Assembly: GCF_004000825.1 (NCBI RefSeq)
Contig: NZ_BILZ01000028.1
Coordinates: 1 to 64,000 of the forward strand
DNA: 64,000 nucleotides
Direction of reading: 5' to 3'
Source of the DNA: Paenibacillus kobensis NBRC 15729
GTDB lineage: Bacteria; Bacillota; Bacilli; Paenibacillales; Paenibacillaceae
Both the position numbers and the translations under genes were made by a program. The number at the start of each line of letters is the position of its first letter. Within the stretch, counting starts at the first letter, position 1. Shown piece after piece: positions 27,443 through 35,896 of this stretch. The notes under the pieces were generated by a model. That model was not told the DNA's origin. It saw only the letters and a program-made list of their open reading frames with translations, and searched no databases.

Positions 27443-28099
27443 TTGCGATGGATAAGATGGGCTATCATTATCGTTCTAGGAGCGCTGCTAGGCTTGTGGA
27501 TGGGCTTCAAGGGCGTGGAATGGAACGCGGCGACGCTGATCCTTATTTTCGTTAGCGTTTTCGTTATCCTTGCTGTACCTGCCATTGTGCGAACCAACTA
27601 TATGCTGCGTTATTCGCGCAACATGTCATCTGTCGAGAGCTGTCTTAAGAAACTGTCCCGGACCATTCCTTATTATGCCGCGATGAACGATCTGTTAGAC
27701 GGCCAAGTTGAATCGGCTGCAAACCGAATGGGCAATATTAAAAATGATAAGCTTCGAGCTGTAGTCGGCGCCAATGTGGCTATTGCGGGCGAGCGCTGGC
27801 AAGAAGCGGAGCAGCATATAAACCAGCAAAAGCATACCGACGTCAAGCATGTCGGCCGCGCCATCATCCGACTAATGCAAGACGATTGGAACGGGTTCGA
27901 GGGAGCGAAACGGTTGGTCGAGCATCCTGGTCTTGTCCACGCGCTTGAAGCGGATGCGGCTTTTCGCCGGGGCGATCTGGCTAAAGCCGAACAACACGGC
28001 GAGCTTGCCATCGAGAAGACAGCCGGTTTGCAGCGGTATGCGCTGATCCGGTACCGCGAGCTTAGCAGCAAGCAACCGAACCGCAAATCCTATTTTTAA
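27443..28099 (+). CDS. Membrane-anchored TPR-like protein of unknown function
   Basis: Protein of 218 residues with two N-terminal membrane helices (6-22 and 30-50) and a soluble C-terminal part made of helical pairs that resemble tetratricopeptide repeats (AAMNDLLDGQVESAANRMGN, ADAAFRRGDLAKAEQHGELA). It would sit at the cytoplasmic membrane and may act as a scaffold. It starts at a TTG (27443), with AAGGGGGAA about 10 bases upstream; no ATG in this frame is better placed. It is similar in layout to the TPR protein at 51658-52341. No enzyme motif is visible. Confidence 0.75.
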   Translation: MRWIRWAIIIVLGALLGLWMGFKGVEWNAATLILIFVSVFVILAVPAIVRTNYMLRYSRNMSSVESCLKKLSRTIPYYAAMNDLLDGQVESAANRMGNIKNDKLRAVVGANVAIAGERWQEAEQHINQQKHTDVKHVGRAIIRLMQDDWNGFEGAKRLVEHPGLVHALEADAAFRRGDLAKAEQHGELAIEKTAGLQRYALIRYRELSSKQPNRKSYF

Positions 28100-28135
28100 C
28101 CCTTATGCTTGCATCGGGCGGCAGTCCGGATCGGA

Positions 28136-29236
28136 TCACGATCCTTGGGCTGCCGCTTTGCTTTTGCCGCTTAAGGCAGCAATAATAAGCAGAAGCAGCG
28201 GGATGGCGGACAGAAACAGCAGAATCTCGAACGGCGCTGCTAGGCGCAGATGCTGCACAAGCGACGGATAAGTAGGCAGATCCCACAGACTGAATGCGAT
28301 ACCGATAATTCCGACCGGAAGCACGTATACCCGATAATCTTGCAGATTCAAGCATTGAGTGAACGATGTTACCGCTGCATAATAAAATACGCTTATCTTA
28401 ACGAAGTTACCGAACACCCACATGGCAAGCAAAAGCGCTTCTAAATTTTCGAACAGATCGGCGACGCTTAGAAACCGGAATGCGACAAGCACCGGATACG
28501 TTTTGCTCCCCGTATCTTCGCCAAGCAGAAACAAGCAGATGAGATCGACGTACACTAAACTCACAAGCACCGCTGAGAACGAAATATATCCCCATTTTCC
28601 CCCTTCCCCCGCATTCGCCAATTTGGGAAGAATGAACGAGATAAGAAAATACTCGTTAAACCACGCCTGCGGAGCAATCGACCCTTGTAATACCGGAACT
28701 AGACCGTGATCAAGCACGGGAAACATATGATGATAATTTAAGTCGGGAAAAAGAAGCAGCAGAAAGAAAATCGGAAAAATAAAAATAGGCGTAAAAATGA
28801 CTGCGGAACGCGCCATGACTTCGATGCCGCCTCGTACAGCCAAGCCCGCAAGCAATACTATCGTGCAAATTACGATTAAATTAGGCGTGCGAAACAAAAA
28901 ATTTCCTTCCACAAACTCGGCATATTGCCGGGAGATCGTTCCCAACCGATGCGCTAAATAAATAAAGTAGCCCAGACCAATCAACTTCCCGAGCCATCGT
29001 CCAACGATCTGTTCGCCATATTGCACGACTGTCTGGCCCGGGAATCGCTGATGCAGCTTGACTGCGCAGAATATGCCAAGGAAACCGGAGAACGAGGCGA
29101 AGAGAGGCGCCAGCCACATATCGCTGCCTGCATAATGAGCCGACACGCTCGGCAGCGCAAGAAAACCCGTCGCCAGCACGGTCGGATACATCATCAGCGC
29201 CATCTGGAACGCCGATATTTGTTCTTTCATCTGCAT
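28136..29236 (-). CDS. Spore germination permease, GerB family (second copy in operon)
   Basis: GerAB-type membrane subunit of a germinant receptor, 366 residues and about ten helices, in the amino acid/polyamine/organocation superfamily. These subunits bind the germinant in the inner spore membrane. It closely parallels the GerB protein at 30654-31760; for example PVLVAFRFLSVADLFENLEA here matches PVLVAFRYISVGGFFENLES there, so one is a duplicate of the other. The two diverge most in their last 60 residues. It is the last gene of the operon, 18 bases after the small membrane protein gene. A GC-rich hairpin over 28116-28155 overlaps its stop and may terminate transcription. Confidence 0.88.
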   Translation of the reverse strand: MQMKEQISAFQMALMMYPTVLATGFLALPSVSAHYAGSDMWLAPLFASFSGFLGIFCAVKLHQRFPGQTVVQYGEQIVGRWLGKLIGLGYFIYLAHRLGTISRQYAEFVEGNFLFRTPNLIVICTIVLLAGLAVRGGIEVMARSAVIFTPIFIFPIFFLLLLFPDLNYHHMFPVLDHGLVPVLQGSIAPQAWFNEYFLISFILPKLANAGEGGKWGYISFSAVLVSLVYVDLICLFLLGEDTGSKTYPVLVAFRFLSVADLFENLEALLLAMWVFGNFVKISVFYYAAVTSFTQCLNLQDYRVYVLPVGIIGIAFSLWDLPTYPSLVQHLRLAAPFEILLFLSAIPLLLLIIAALSGKSKAAAQGS

Positions 29237-29254
29237 CGGGATGACGCCCCCTTC

Positions 29255-29476
29255 TCATTTCTCAACTAAAGGCTCCAGCGGCTTGAATACAAATTGAAGC
29301 AGCGTTGTTGGCCCAGGCGTATCCGGCAAGTTCAGCATCGACAACACCCAGCCAAGCAAGAGCAGCATAATGAACAGCGTCTTTTCTTTGCCTGTCTTTT
29401 TCTTTATTTTCGGCCAATCCAACCACCAAATCGCGATCACAGCCAACGTTATCGTAATAAACAGACTAATGTTCAT
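29255..29476 (-). CDS. Small membrane protein in germination operon
   Basis: Seventy-three residues with two predicted membrane helices (3-19 and 34-50) joined by a short, strongly basic loop (WPKIKKKTGKEKT), and a hydrophilic C-terminus. Its ATG overlaps the GerC stop by 4 bases (ATGA), which argues that it is translated with the operon. Small two-helix proteins encoded in ger operons are known (the GerD/2TM-type subunits that modulate receptors), and this one fits that picture. It is too short to assign by sequence. Confidence 0.75.
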   Translation of the reverse strand: MNISLFITITLAVIAIWWLDWPKIKKKTGKEKTLFIMLLLLGWVLSMLNLPDTPGPTTLLQFVFKPLEPLVEK

Positions 29477-30657
29477 TTTTGTTTAATCTCTTCCTCCGGC
29501 AGACCGCCGGGATTGCTTACGTTGCCGGTACGCAATATGCGTGCATGCACTTTCGTCACTACCTTGATTTGTTGAAACTGCTCGTCCCAGCGGTCCTCCA
29601 CCTGCTTCCAATGCTTCGGATATTTACGGTGATACGCCGTGCCGAACCCGATTACGTCTGTCTTGAGGCGATGCTGAATATCATTAGCCGCTAAGTCAAT
29701 ATAACGTTTCACTTCCTTCTCGAATGCCCGGTCCATTTGATCCAACAATTTCTCGCTCGTCGGATTCCAATTCGAGTCGTTCTCGACCATGTCGCCCTGC
29801 GCCTCGACTCGAACGGTCATCGTCCACTGATCTCCCTTGATATAAGGAATCAGCTTGACTTTCGCTTTAATAGGACTGATCGACACGAGCCTGTTCGAAT
29901 CGCCGATGGGGAAGGTTACGGTGAATTCGTTCACCTCGTTCAAGAGCCATAGCAAGCCTTGCGATACTTTCTCCGACAGGTCGCCTACTTTCCGGTCCTT
30001 GTGAAATATCGCGGTGCCATGAATATAAGATATCGTTTGGAACGGGTCCGCCGTTTTGTTTGGTTGTAAAATACTAACAAGCGGCAATGCGACCGCCCTT
30101 GATTCCCCTTTCAGCTTCATGTTGAGTTCCTGCAGCGTTACTTTATAGCCGATTCTCATATCGGATAACTCTCTGAGCACCTCGGCCGATGACCTTTCCA
30201 GCGGAGGGTACACCTCCAGCATATCCGCCGCTTTCCCTCTGCTGACGAACATGTACGATCTTTCACGCGGTTGAGGATGGCGGATGAGAAAATCAAGCTC
30301 ATCCCTTATGCCCGACTTGGCCAGCTCTTCTCCGAAAATGAACACTTTGCACTGTCCCCAGAACAGCTTCCGCGGGAGCTTCCGCTGCAGCTTGGATAAC
30401 GCGTCGGCAACGTTATAGCCCTTGCCCGCCCGTACGGAGGTTTGCTTGGCCGCAGGAGAGCCTCCGCCCGTCCCCCCAACGGCAGTCTGGCTTCGCGGCA
30501 GCAGAAACTGGACGGTCGTCACGACCTGCCCTTTCTCTTGATCAAATGCAAGCGCCGTAACGAGTAGAAGATCATTCAATTCAATCCGGTCCCAACATCC
30601 CGACAGCAGCGCGAACAGCGGCAGGAGCAGGGATAACCGCATTAAACGCGCTATCAT
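29473..30657 (-). CDS. Ger(x)C-family spore germination lipoprotein
   Basis: GerAC-type subunit of 394 residues. The signal peptide ends in a lipobox LLSGC (Cys21), directly followed by WDRIELNDL, the family hallmark. EELAKSGIRDELDFLIRHPQ and the C-terminal FGTAYHRKYPKHWKQVEDRW are also conserved in this family. The lipid-anchored protein lies on the outer face of the inner spore membrane, with the GerA and GerB subunits. The start overlaps the GerB stop by 4 bases, and the stop overlaps the next gene by 4 bases, so the three are tightly coupled. Confidence 0.93.
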   Translation of the reverse strand: MIARLMRLSLLLPLFALLSGCWDRIELNDLLLVTALAFDQEKGQVVTTVQFLLPRSQTAVGGTGGGSPAAKQTSVRAGKGYNVADALSKLQRKLPRKLFWGQCKVFIFGEELAKSGIRDELDFLIRHPQPRERSYMFVSRGKAADMLEVYPPLERSSAEVLRELSDMRIGYKVTLQELNMKLKGESRAVALPLVSILQPNKTADPFQTISYIHGTAIFHKDRKVGDLSEKVSQGLLWLLNEVNEFTVTFPIGDSNRLVSISPIKAKVKLIPYIKGDQWTMTVRVEAQGDMVENDSNWNPTSEKLLDQMDRAFEKEVKRYIDLAANDIQHRLKTDVIGFGTAYHRKYPKHWKQVEDRWDEQFQQIKVVTKVHARILRTGNVSNPGGLPEEEIKQK

Positions 30658-31760
30658 CCGTCAAGCCCTCCTTTATCCTCCTTCAGCTGCCCGCGCAGCT
30701 TCGCAACCGTATACAGGAATAACGGAATCACAATCATACATACCAGCACTTCGAATGTAACCATCTTGCTTAGAAAGCCGGACAACCTCGACAAGCTCGG
30801 CATATCCCAATAAGCGAACAAAAGGACAACAAGCGTAATCGGCATGGCTACATAACGGTGTTCTGATAATCCGGCGCTTTGGTGAAAGGCGACGACCGCG
30901 CTATAGAGGAAAACCGTCAGCTTCACGAAGCTGCCGATGACCCACATCGCGAGCAGCAGCGACTCCAAATTTTCGAAAAATCCGCCGACGCTTATATACC
31001 GGAACGCAACGAGTACGGGAAACATTTTGTCGCCTGCGTCAGCATTCAACAAAAATAAGGTGATGAAATTGATGTACGTCATGCTGAGTACGATTGCTGT
31101 CAATGAGATAAATCCCCATCTTCGACCTTGCTCAGGATTAGCTAAGCTAGGCAGCAGAAAATTCATCAGAAACATCTCGCTCACCCACGCGCCAGGCATG
31201 ATCGAGCCTTGAAGGACAGGCCTGAAACCATGGTTCAGCACAGGCAGCATATTGCCTGGATTCAGATCCGGAATGAGCATCAGCAAAATAAACAGCGGGA
31301 TCACAAACAACGGCGTAAACAACATCGTGCCTCTTGCAATCACCTCAACACCGCCGCGTACCGCACATGCAGAAAGCCCGATCATGCTGATCATGATGAA
31401 CAAGCCCGGCGTGTTGAACAGGAAATTGCCTTTGACGAATTCGGCGTATTCCCGCAAAATCACTCCGCTAAGGTGCATTAAAATCATGGCATAAACCAGC
31501 CCAATGACCGTCCCCGCTGCCTTGCCGACAATGCGCCGTCCATATTCAATGACCGTCTGCCTCGGAAAATGGGTATGAAGACTTACGGCCAAGCCAATCG
31601 CAATCACACCTGTGCTGCCGGCCAATAGACCGGTCATCCAATAATCGTTCGAAGCGTGCAGAGCCGCGAACGAAGGAAGCACCATAAAACCGGTGGCCAA
31701 TACGGTCGAGTACAGCAGCAACGCCATTTGCAGGGCCGATATTTTCTGATTCGCCAGCAT
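30654..31760 (-). CDS. Spore germination permease, GerB family (first copy)
   Basis: GerAB-type subunit, 368 residues, about ten helices. It begins LANQKISALQMALLLYSTVLATGF, here split as ISALQMALLLYSTVLATGF. It has the amphipathic region EVIARGTMLFTPLFVIPLF and the conserved AWVSEMFLMNFLLPSL. The start is 20 bases after the GerA stop and the end overlaps GerC by 4 bases, the classical A-B-C order. See the entry at 28136 for the second copy. Two B subunits with one A and one C could form receptors of different germinant range. Confidence 0.93.
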   Translation of the reverse strand: MLANQKISALQMALLLYSTVLATGFMVLPSFAALHASNDYWMTGLLAGSTGVIAIGLAVSLHTHFPRQTVIEYGRRIVGKAAGTVIGLVYAMILMHLSGVILREYAEFVKGNFLFNTPGLFIMISMIGLSACAVRGGVEVIARGTMLFTPLFVIPLFILLMLIPDLNPGNMLPVLNHGFRPVLQGSIMPGAWVSEMFLMNFLLPSLANPEQGRRWGFISLTAIVLSMTYINFITLFLLNADAGDKMFPVLVAFRYISVGGFFENLESLLLAMWVIGSFVKLTVFLYSAVVAFHQSAGLSEHRYVAMPITLVVLLFAYWDMPSLSRLSGFLSKMVTFEVLVCMIVIPLFLYTVAKLRGQLKEDKGGLDG

Positions 31761-31780
31761 GCTTCAGCACCTCCTTCCGG

Positions 31781-33340
31781 TTACTCGCCTCCGTGCTGCG
31801 GGCCTGGCATTTGTCCCGGCGCCTGCCGGATTGCATCACTATCGCCCGTTAGGCGCGGCCTCTCATCCATCATCCACAGCGGTCCTCGAATCAGGACGTC
31901 CTTCAGCTCGCGGCCCTTGAATGTGGCAAGCGTGGACAGATATGGCACGCCGAGGGACCGAATGCTGCACATGTGAAGCACTATCGCAATAATGCCCAGC
32001 ATAATGCCGAGCAAACCAAACGTTCCGGCGAGCATAATTAGCGGGAACCGCATCAGCCGAACTGCTATGCCCGCGATATAACGGGGCATCATGAACGAAG
32101 CGATGCCGGTTATGGCAACCACGATAACCATCGGAGCGGATACAAGTCCCGCCTGCACAGCCGCTTGGCCGATAACGAGCGCGCCGACGATGCTGACTGC
32201 CGCGCCGACCTGCTTCGGAAGCCTTATGCCTGCCTCGCGAAGCGCCTCGAAGGTGATTTCCATTATGAGCGCTTCGATTAGAGCCGGGAATGGAACCGGC
32301 TCCCTCGCCGTCGCCATACTGACAAGCAAGCTGCCCGGCACCATCTCTTGATGGTAGGTCAGCACCGCCACATACAGGGAAGGAAGCAGAAGCGACATGA
32401 GCAGGAACATGTAGCGCAGCCAGCGGATAAAGGTGCTGACCATAAACCGCTGATAATAATCTTCGGGTGTCTGCAGCAAGGAAAAGAACGTAATCGGCGC
32501 CACGAGCACGAATGGTGTGCCTTCAATCAATATTGCGGCTCTTCCTTCTAATAATGCGGCAGCTACGACGTCAGGACGCTCCGTATTCATCATTTGCGGA
32601 AACGGCGACCATGGCGAATCCTCGATTAATTCTTCGATGTTGCCGCTCTCCAGTATGCCGTCGATCCGAATCCGGCTAAGCCGCGCTCTCGTCTCCTCGA
32701 TAAGCGTCTCATCAGCCAGTCCCTTAATGTAGGCGATAGCAACGTTCGTCTGCGTGTACTCGCCTATTGTCATCATTTCGAGCTTCAGAAGCGGACTCTT
32801 GATGATCCGTCTAAGCATAGACGTGTTCACGCGGAGCGTTTCGGTAAAGCCTTCCCTTGGCCCCCGAATGCCGGATTCGGCCCCAGGCTCCTCAATGGTT
32901 CTTTTCTCCCATTGCGGCAGGCCGAATGCCACGCCCCCTGCTTCTTGATCTCGCAGCAGGACCGGCATTCCATTCGCGACCGCTTCCATCACCTGCGCGA
33001 AAGTCGTAACCGGCTTCGTGCTGGAGACGGTTATTGTCTGACTGACAAGCTTCGGCAATCCCTCCGCTGCGCTCGGCTGCATTTGCACTTGCATGAGCGG
33101 AGCGATTATGCTTTTCTCGATCGCTTCCGCATCGCTTAATCCATCTATGTACAATAGGAACGCATTCGTTTGGCCGCCGATTAAAAAAGGACGGAATACG
33201 ACGTCCGAGCATCCGGCATACAATTGGCGAAGCTGCTCCGAGCTGTGTTCAAGCTCAGCGCCGACCGGCTGTTTGCCCAGCTTCTGCAGCTCTTGCTTCA
33301 GAAGCTGCGCACTGGAAGGATTCGCATTGCTAGTCATCAT
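31781..33340 (-). CDS. Spore germination protein, GerA family
   Basis: GerAA-type subunit of 519 residues, the large component of the germinant receptor. The cytoplasmic N-terminal half contains DVVFRPFLIGG and ALLLYIDGL-like AFLLYIDGL. The centre has the invariant PREGFTETLRVNTSMLRR, and the C-terminal half has five to six membrane helices (MFLLMSLLLPSLYVAVLTYH onward), with FPALIEALIMEITFEALREA. The ATG at 33338-33340 is supported by GGAGG 7 bases upstream; an open frame 17 codons longer is not. First gene of the operon, probably transcribed in the forespore (see the promoter entry). Confidence 0.94.
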   Translation of the reverse strand: MMTSNANPSSAQLLKQELQKLGKQPVGAELEHSSEQLRQLYAGCSDVVFRPFLIGGQTNAFLLYIDGLSDAEAIEKSIIAPLMQVQMQPSAAEGLPKLVSQTITVSSTKPVTTFAQVMEAVANGMPVLLRDQEAGGVAFGLPQWEKRTIEEPGAESGIRGPREGFTETLRVNTSMLRRIIKSPLLKLEMMTIGEYTQTNVAIAYIKGLADETLIEETRARLSRIRIDGILESGNIEELIEDSPWSPFPQMMNTERPDVVAAALLEGRAAILIEGTPFVLVAPITFFSLLQTPEDYYQRFMVSTFIRWLRYMFLLMSLLLPSLYVAVLTYHQEMVPGSLLVSMATAREPVPFPALIEALIMEITFEALREAGIRLPKQVGAAVSIVGALVIGQAAVQAGLVSAPMVIVVAITGIASFMMPRYIAGIAVRLMRFPLIMLAGTFGLLGIMLGIIAIVLHMCSIRSLGVPYLSTLATFKGRELKDVLIRGPLWMMDERPRLTGDSDAIRQAPGQMPGPQHGGE

Positions 33341-33418
33341 AGGAGCACCTCCTGCATTACGCATCCACCGCAATCCCGCTTCCGGCGTCATCCATTATTT
33401 GGCCCAAGCTCTGTTCGT

Positions 33419-33447
33419 TAGAATAAGCTATTTTTTCCTTTTTATTC
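33419..33447 (-). promoter_or_regulatory. Candidate sigma-G promoter of the germination operon
   Basis: On the minus strand GAATA (33443-33447) is followed 17 bases later by TATTCTA (33419-33425). This resembles the forespore sigma-G pattern (GNATR, 17-18 bases, CATNNTA) except for the first base of the -10. It lies about 80 bases before the GerA start. Confidence 0.45.
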
Positions 33448-33477
33448 TGCCGGCTGCCGTTGTCTTGTACAAAACGC

Positions 33478-33545
33478 AAAAAGCTCCCACGACGAAGCAG
33501 GGGCACGGGCAGCGCCTCTCCATCGTTATGGGAGCTTTTTTATCT
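33478..33545 (-). terminator. Terminator after the S66 peptidase gene
   Basis: On the minus strand AAAAAAGCTCCCA and TGGGAGCTTTTT form the outer stem of a hairpin with a long GC-rich inner part, followed by a short T-run. It separates the peptidase gene from the germination operon downstream. Confidence 0.7.
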
Positions 33546-33582
33546 TTTATTTTATTAAGTTCATTGTATTAGGCTGGTTGAA

Positions 33583-34599
33583 TTAGGGGTTAAAATACTG
33601 CTTTACTACTCCTTTGCCGCCAGCTACTTCAACTTCTGCGTATGCGCCGTTAATGAACGTCATCTGAGGCGGGACGTGGCCGCAGTCGATATCGAATACG
33701 ATCGGAATGCCAAGGTCTTCGGACAGATCCCGGTAAACGTCCTCTTCTGTATAGTCGTCAACCGGTTGATTAGCGCCGCTTCTGCCGAACATGATCCCCG
33801 CACATCCGTTAAACCAGCCCGCCAGTTTCATCTGAACGAGCGATCTGCGCAGATCCGTTGCGGACAGCTCACAATTTTCCAAAACCCATATTACAGGTTC
33901 GTTGCCGATGTGCTTCTCTCGGAATTGCTGCAAATCCCCGTATGGCGTTCCGATCAAATGCCGGATAATATCGATGCAGCCCCCAAGCAACCGCCCCGCC
34001 ATCCTGATATCCATATTCGGTATCGAACTCCAGCACGTCGGTTCGGTCAGGTGAAAAACACACGGCGTCGGCGAATCGTGCTTCCATTCCTTCTGATGGA
34101 AAGGAGAAGAATGCTGGACATTGGATTGCCCAGCTTTCGTAGAGAGCACGGATTGCCACATGCCAGTCGTTTCGTCCGAGTATTGTCCCCTCAGGTCGAT
34201 CAGATTCGTACCGTGAGCCGTAGCGATACCTGTCGTTAAGGTTATGGCAAGCAGCAGCCCGCTCGTATCGGAGTAGCCGAGTATCCATTTGCAGGGCATT
34301 CGGTTGAACTCAAAATGTTCCAGCAGCTCGATCAAGAGTTCCCCGCCCCATGGAGGGATGATGATCTGTACTCGGTCATCCTGCAGCATCGTTTGAAGCT
34401 CGGCAGCGCGAATCTGAGCCGGCGCCGACTTCGCCTTACGCTGAGTCCATACCGTATCACCGCATATGACATTATAGCCATCCCGCTTCAATCGGCCGCA
34501 AGCAAGATGGACCAGATCATGCAGAGCCGGCGAAACACCCGATGACGGCGCGGTCACGCCAATCGTGGATTGCGGTTCCAGTATCGGATATCGAATCAA
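33583..34599 (-). CDS. S66-family LD-carboxypeptidase / MccF-like serine peptidase
   Basis: Serine peptidase of 338 residues. The nucleophile lies in WILGYSDTSGLLLA, the catalytic Glu in WVLENCE and the His in DIDCGHVPPQ, which gives the Ser-Glu-His triad of the S66 family. The oxyanion turn may be PPWGGELLIELL. Members either trim the terminal D-Ala from L,D-linked muropeptide tails (LdcA) or cleave microcin C-like peptidyl nucleotides (MccF). The longer loop and the ENCE motif lean towards MccF-type proteins, but the neighbours NagZ and MurG favour a cell-wall role. It starts at a TTG with GGAGG 8 bases upstream, 39 bases after the MurG stop. Confidence 0.86.
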   Translation of the reverse strand: MIRYPILEPQSTIGVTAPSSGVSPALHDLVHLACGRLKRDGYNVICGDTVWTQRKAKSAPAQIRAAELQTMLQDDRVQIIIPPWGGELLIELLEHFEFNRMPCKWILGYSDTSGLLLAITLTTGIATAHGTNLIDLRGQYSDETTGMWQSVLSTKAGQSNVQHSSPFHQKEWKHDSPTPCVFHLTEPTCWSSIPNMDIRMAGRLLGGCIDIIRHLIGTPYGDLQQFREKHIGNEPVIWVLENCELSATDLRRSLVQMKLAGWFNGCAGIMFGRSGANQPVDDYTEEDVYRDLSEDLGIPIVFDIDCGHVPPQMTFINGAYAEVEVAGGKGVVKQYFNP

Positions 34600-34638
34600 T
34601 CGAATCCCTCCTCATTGCGGCCACAGCCGACTGTCCAT

Positions 34639-35712
34639 TTATCGCAGCGCTTTCGCCGTCTGTTTAATATGATCGAAAAGTTGGGACAGCGCATCGGACT
34701 GTTCAACCTGCGCCATGCTGCGGATATAGCGCTCCCTGTTATCGTGCAGCGACGTAATGCTGGACAGAAGCATGTCCGGCGTCAGCCGTTCTTCTAACAA
34801 TACTTCCGCATATCCCGATTTCTCGAAAAAGTCTGCATTCAGCAGCTGATCGCCGCGGCTTTGCGCTTGTGACAGCGGAATAAGCAGCATCGGCTTGCTG
34901 AGCGCGAGAAATTCGAAGATCGAGTTGGCTCCCGCTCTCGTTACGACGATATCCGTCATCGCCAGCACCTCCGTCAGCTCATCGGTCATAAACTCGAACT
35001 GTTGATATTCGCTAAATTCGATCGTATCGTCTAATTGTCCTTTACCGCACAGATGGACGATCTGGAACTGACGGATAAGCTGCGGAAGTGCGGCCCTAAC
35101 CGCTTGGTTGATCGATCTGGCGCCGAGACTGCCGCCCATTATAAGCAGAACCGGCTTCTGATCCGTGAACCGGCACAATGCCCGCCCTCTATCCGCGTTC
35201 CCTTGATCGAGACCTGCTCGAACGACAGGCCCGACGTAACAGGCTTTCGTTGCCGGCAAGCTGCTCGCGGTATGAGGGAACGTCGTGCACACCGATCGCG
35301 CGAAAGGGATCGACAACCGGTTCGCCAATCCAGGCGTGACGTCCGATTCGTGAATAATGACGGGGACGTTATTCAGCCACGCTCCGATAACTGCCGGTAC
35401 GGACACAAAGCCGCCTTTGGAAAATAAAACATTCGGTTTCGACCGTTTAATGCGGAAGTAGGCTTGCCAGACACCTTGCACGACTTTGAAAGGATCGGTC
35501 ACATTGCGCCAATCGAAATATCTTCTAAGCTTGCCTGTCGCGATGCTGTGATAACGTACACCGGCCATCGGCTGGATCAACGATTTCTCGATTCCGTTCT
35601 CCGAGCCGATATACTCGACCTTCCAGCCTTCATCCAGGAAACGCGGGATCAATGCTTGATTAACGGTGACATGACCAGCGGACCCGCCGCCGGTAAACAT
35701 AATGGTGCTCAT
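34639..35712 (-). CDS. murG: MurG-type UDP-GlcNAc transferase, second-copy lineage
   Basis: Glycosyltransferase that adds GlcNAc to lipid I to make lipid II at the inner face of the membrane. 357 residues, GT-B fold: FTGGGSAGHVTVNQAL is the first glycine-rich loop, HESDVTPGLANRL the acceptor side, IMGGSLGARSIN the hinge and RAGANSIFEFLAL the UDP-binding segment. Features such as KLRRYFDWRNVTDPF and GDQLLNADFFEKSGY resemble the second MurG (MurG2) of Bacillus cereus-group genomes. It is not in a division and cell-wall (dcw) cluster, so a housekeeping murG probably exists elsewhere. It shares a strand with the S66 gene 39 bases downstream. Confidence 0.9.
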   Translation of the reverse strand: MSTIMFTGGGSAGHVTVNQALIPRFLDEGWKVEYIGSENGIEKSLIQPMAGVRYHSIATGKLRRYFDWRNVTDPFKVVQGVWQAYFRIKRSKPNVLFSKGGFVSVPAVIGAWLNNVPVIIHESDVTPGLANRLSIPFARSVCTTFPHTASSLPATKACYVGPVVRAGLDQGNADRGRALCRFTDQKPVLLIMGGSLGARSINQAVRAALPQLIRQFQIVHLCGKGQLDDTIEFSEYQQFEFMTDELTEVLAMTDIVVTRAGANSIFEFLALSKPMLLIPLSQAQSRGDQLLNADFFEKSGYAEVLLEERLTPDMLLSSITSLHDNRERYIRSMAQVEQSDALSQLFDHIKQTAKALR

Positions 35713-35815
35713 ATTTGCTGTTCGTCCTCGTTTCGCTGTCTTCTATTTCAGCCATGCCGCTGAAAACACGCCATAACTTAAGAATAGGTTCGCTCCCGAG
35801 GACGGTATTCCCTGC

Positions 35816-35856
35816 TAAAAAAAGCTGTCCCAAGCCAAACGGCCTGGGACAGCTTC
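35816..35856 (-). terminator. Terminator of the NagZ gene
   Basis: AAGCTGTCCCAGGCC and GGCTTGGGACAGCTT pair on the minus strand with a 4-base loop and are followed by seven Ts. It lies 40 bases past the NagZ stop and separates it from murG. Confidence 0.9.
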
Positions 35857-35896
35857 TCATCCAGTCATCGTCGATACTATCGATAATGCCTTAGCA

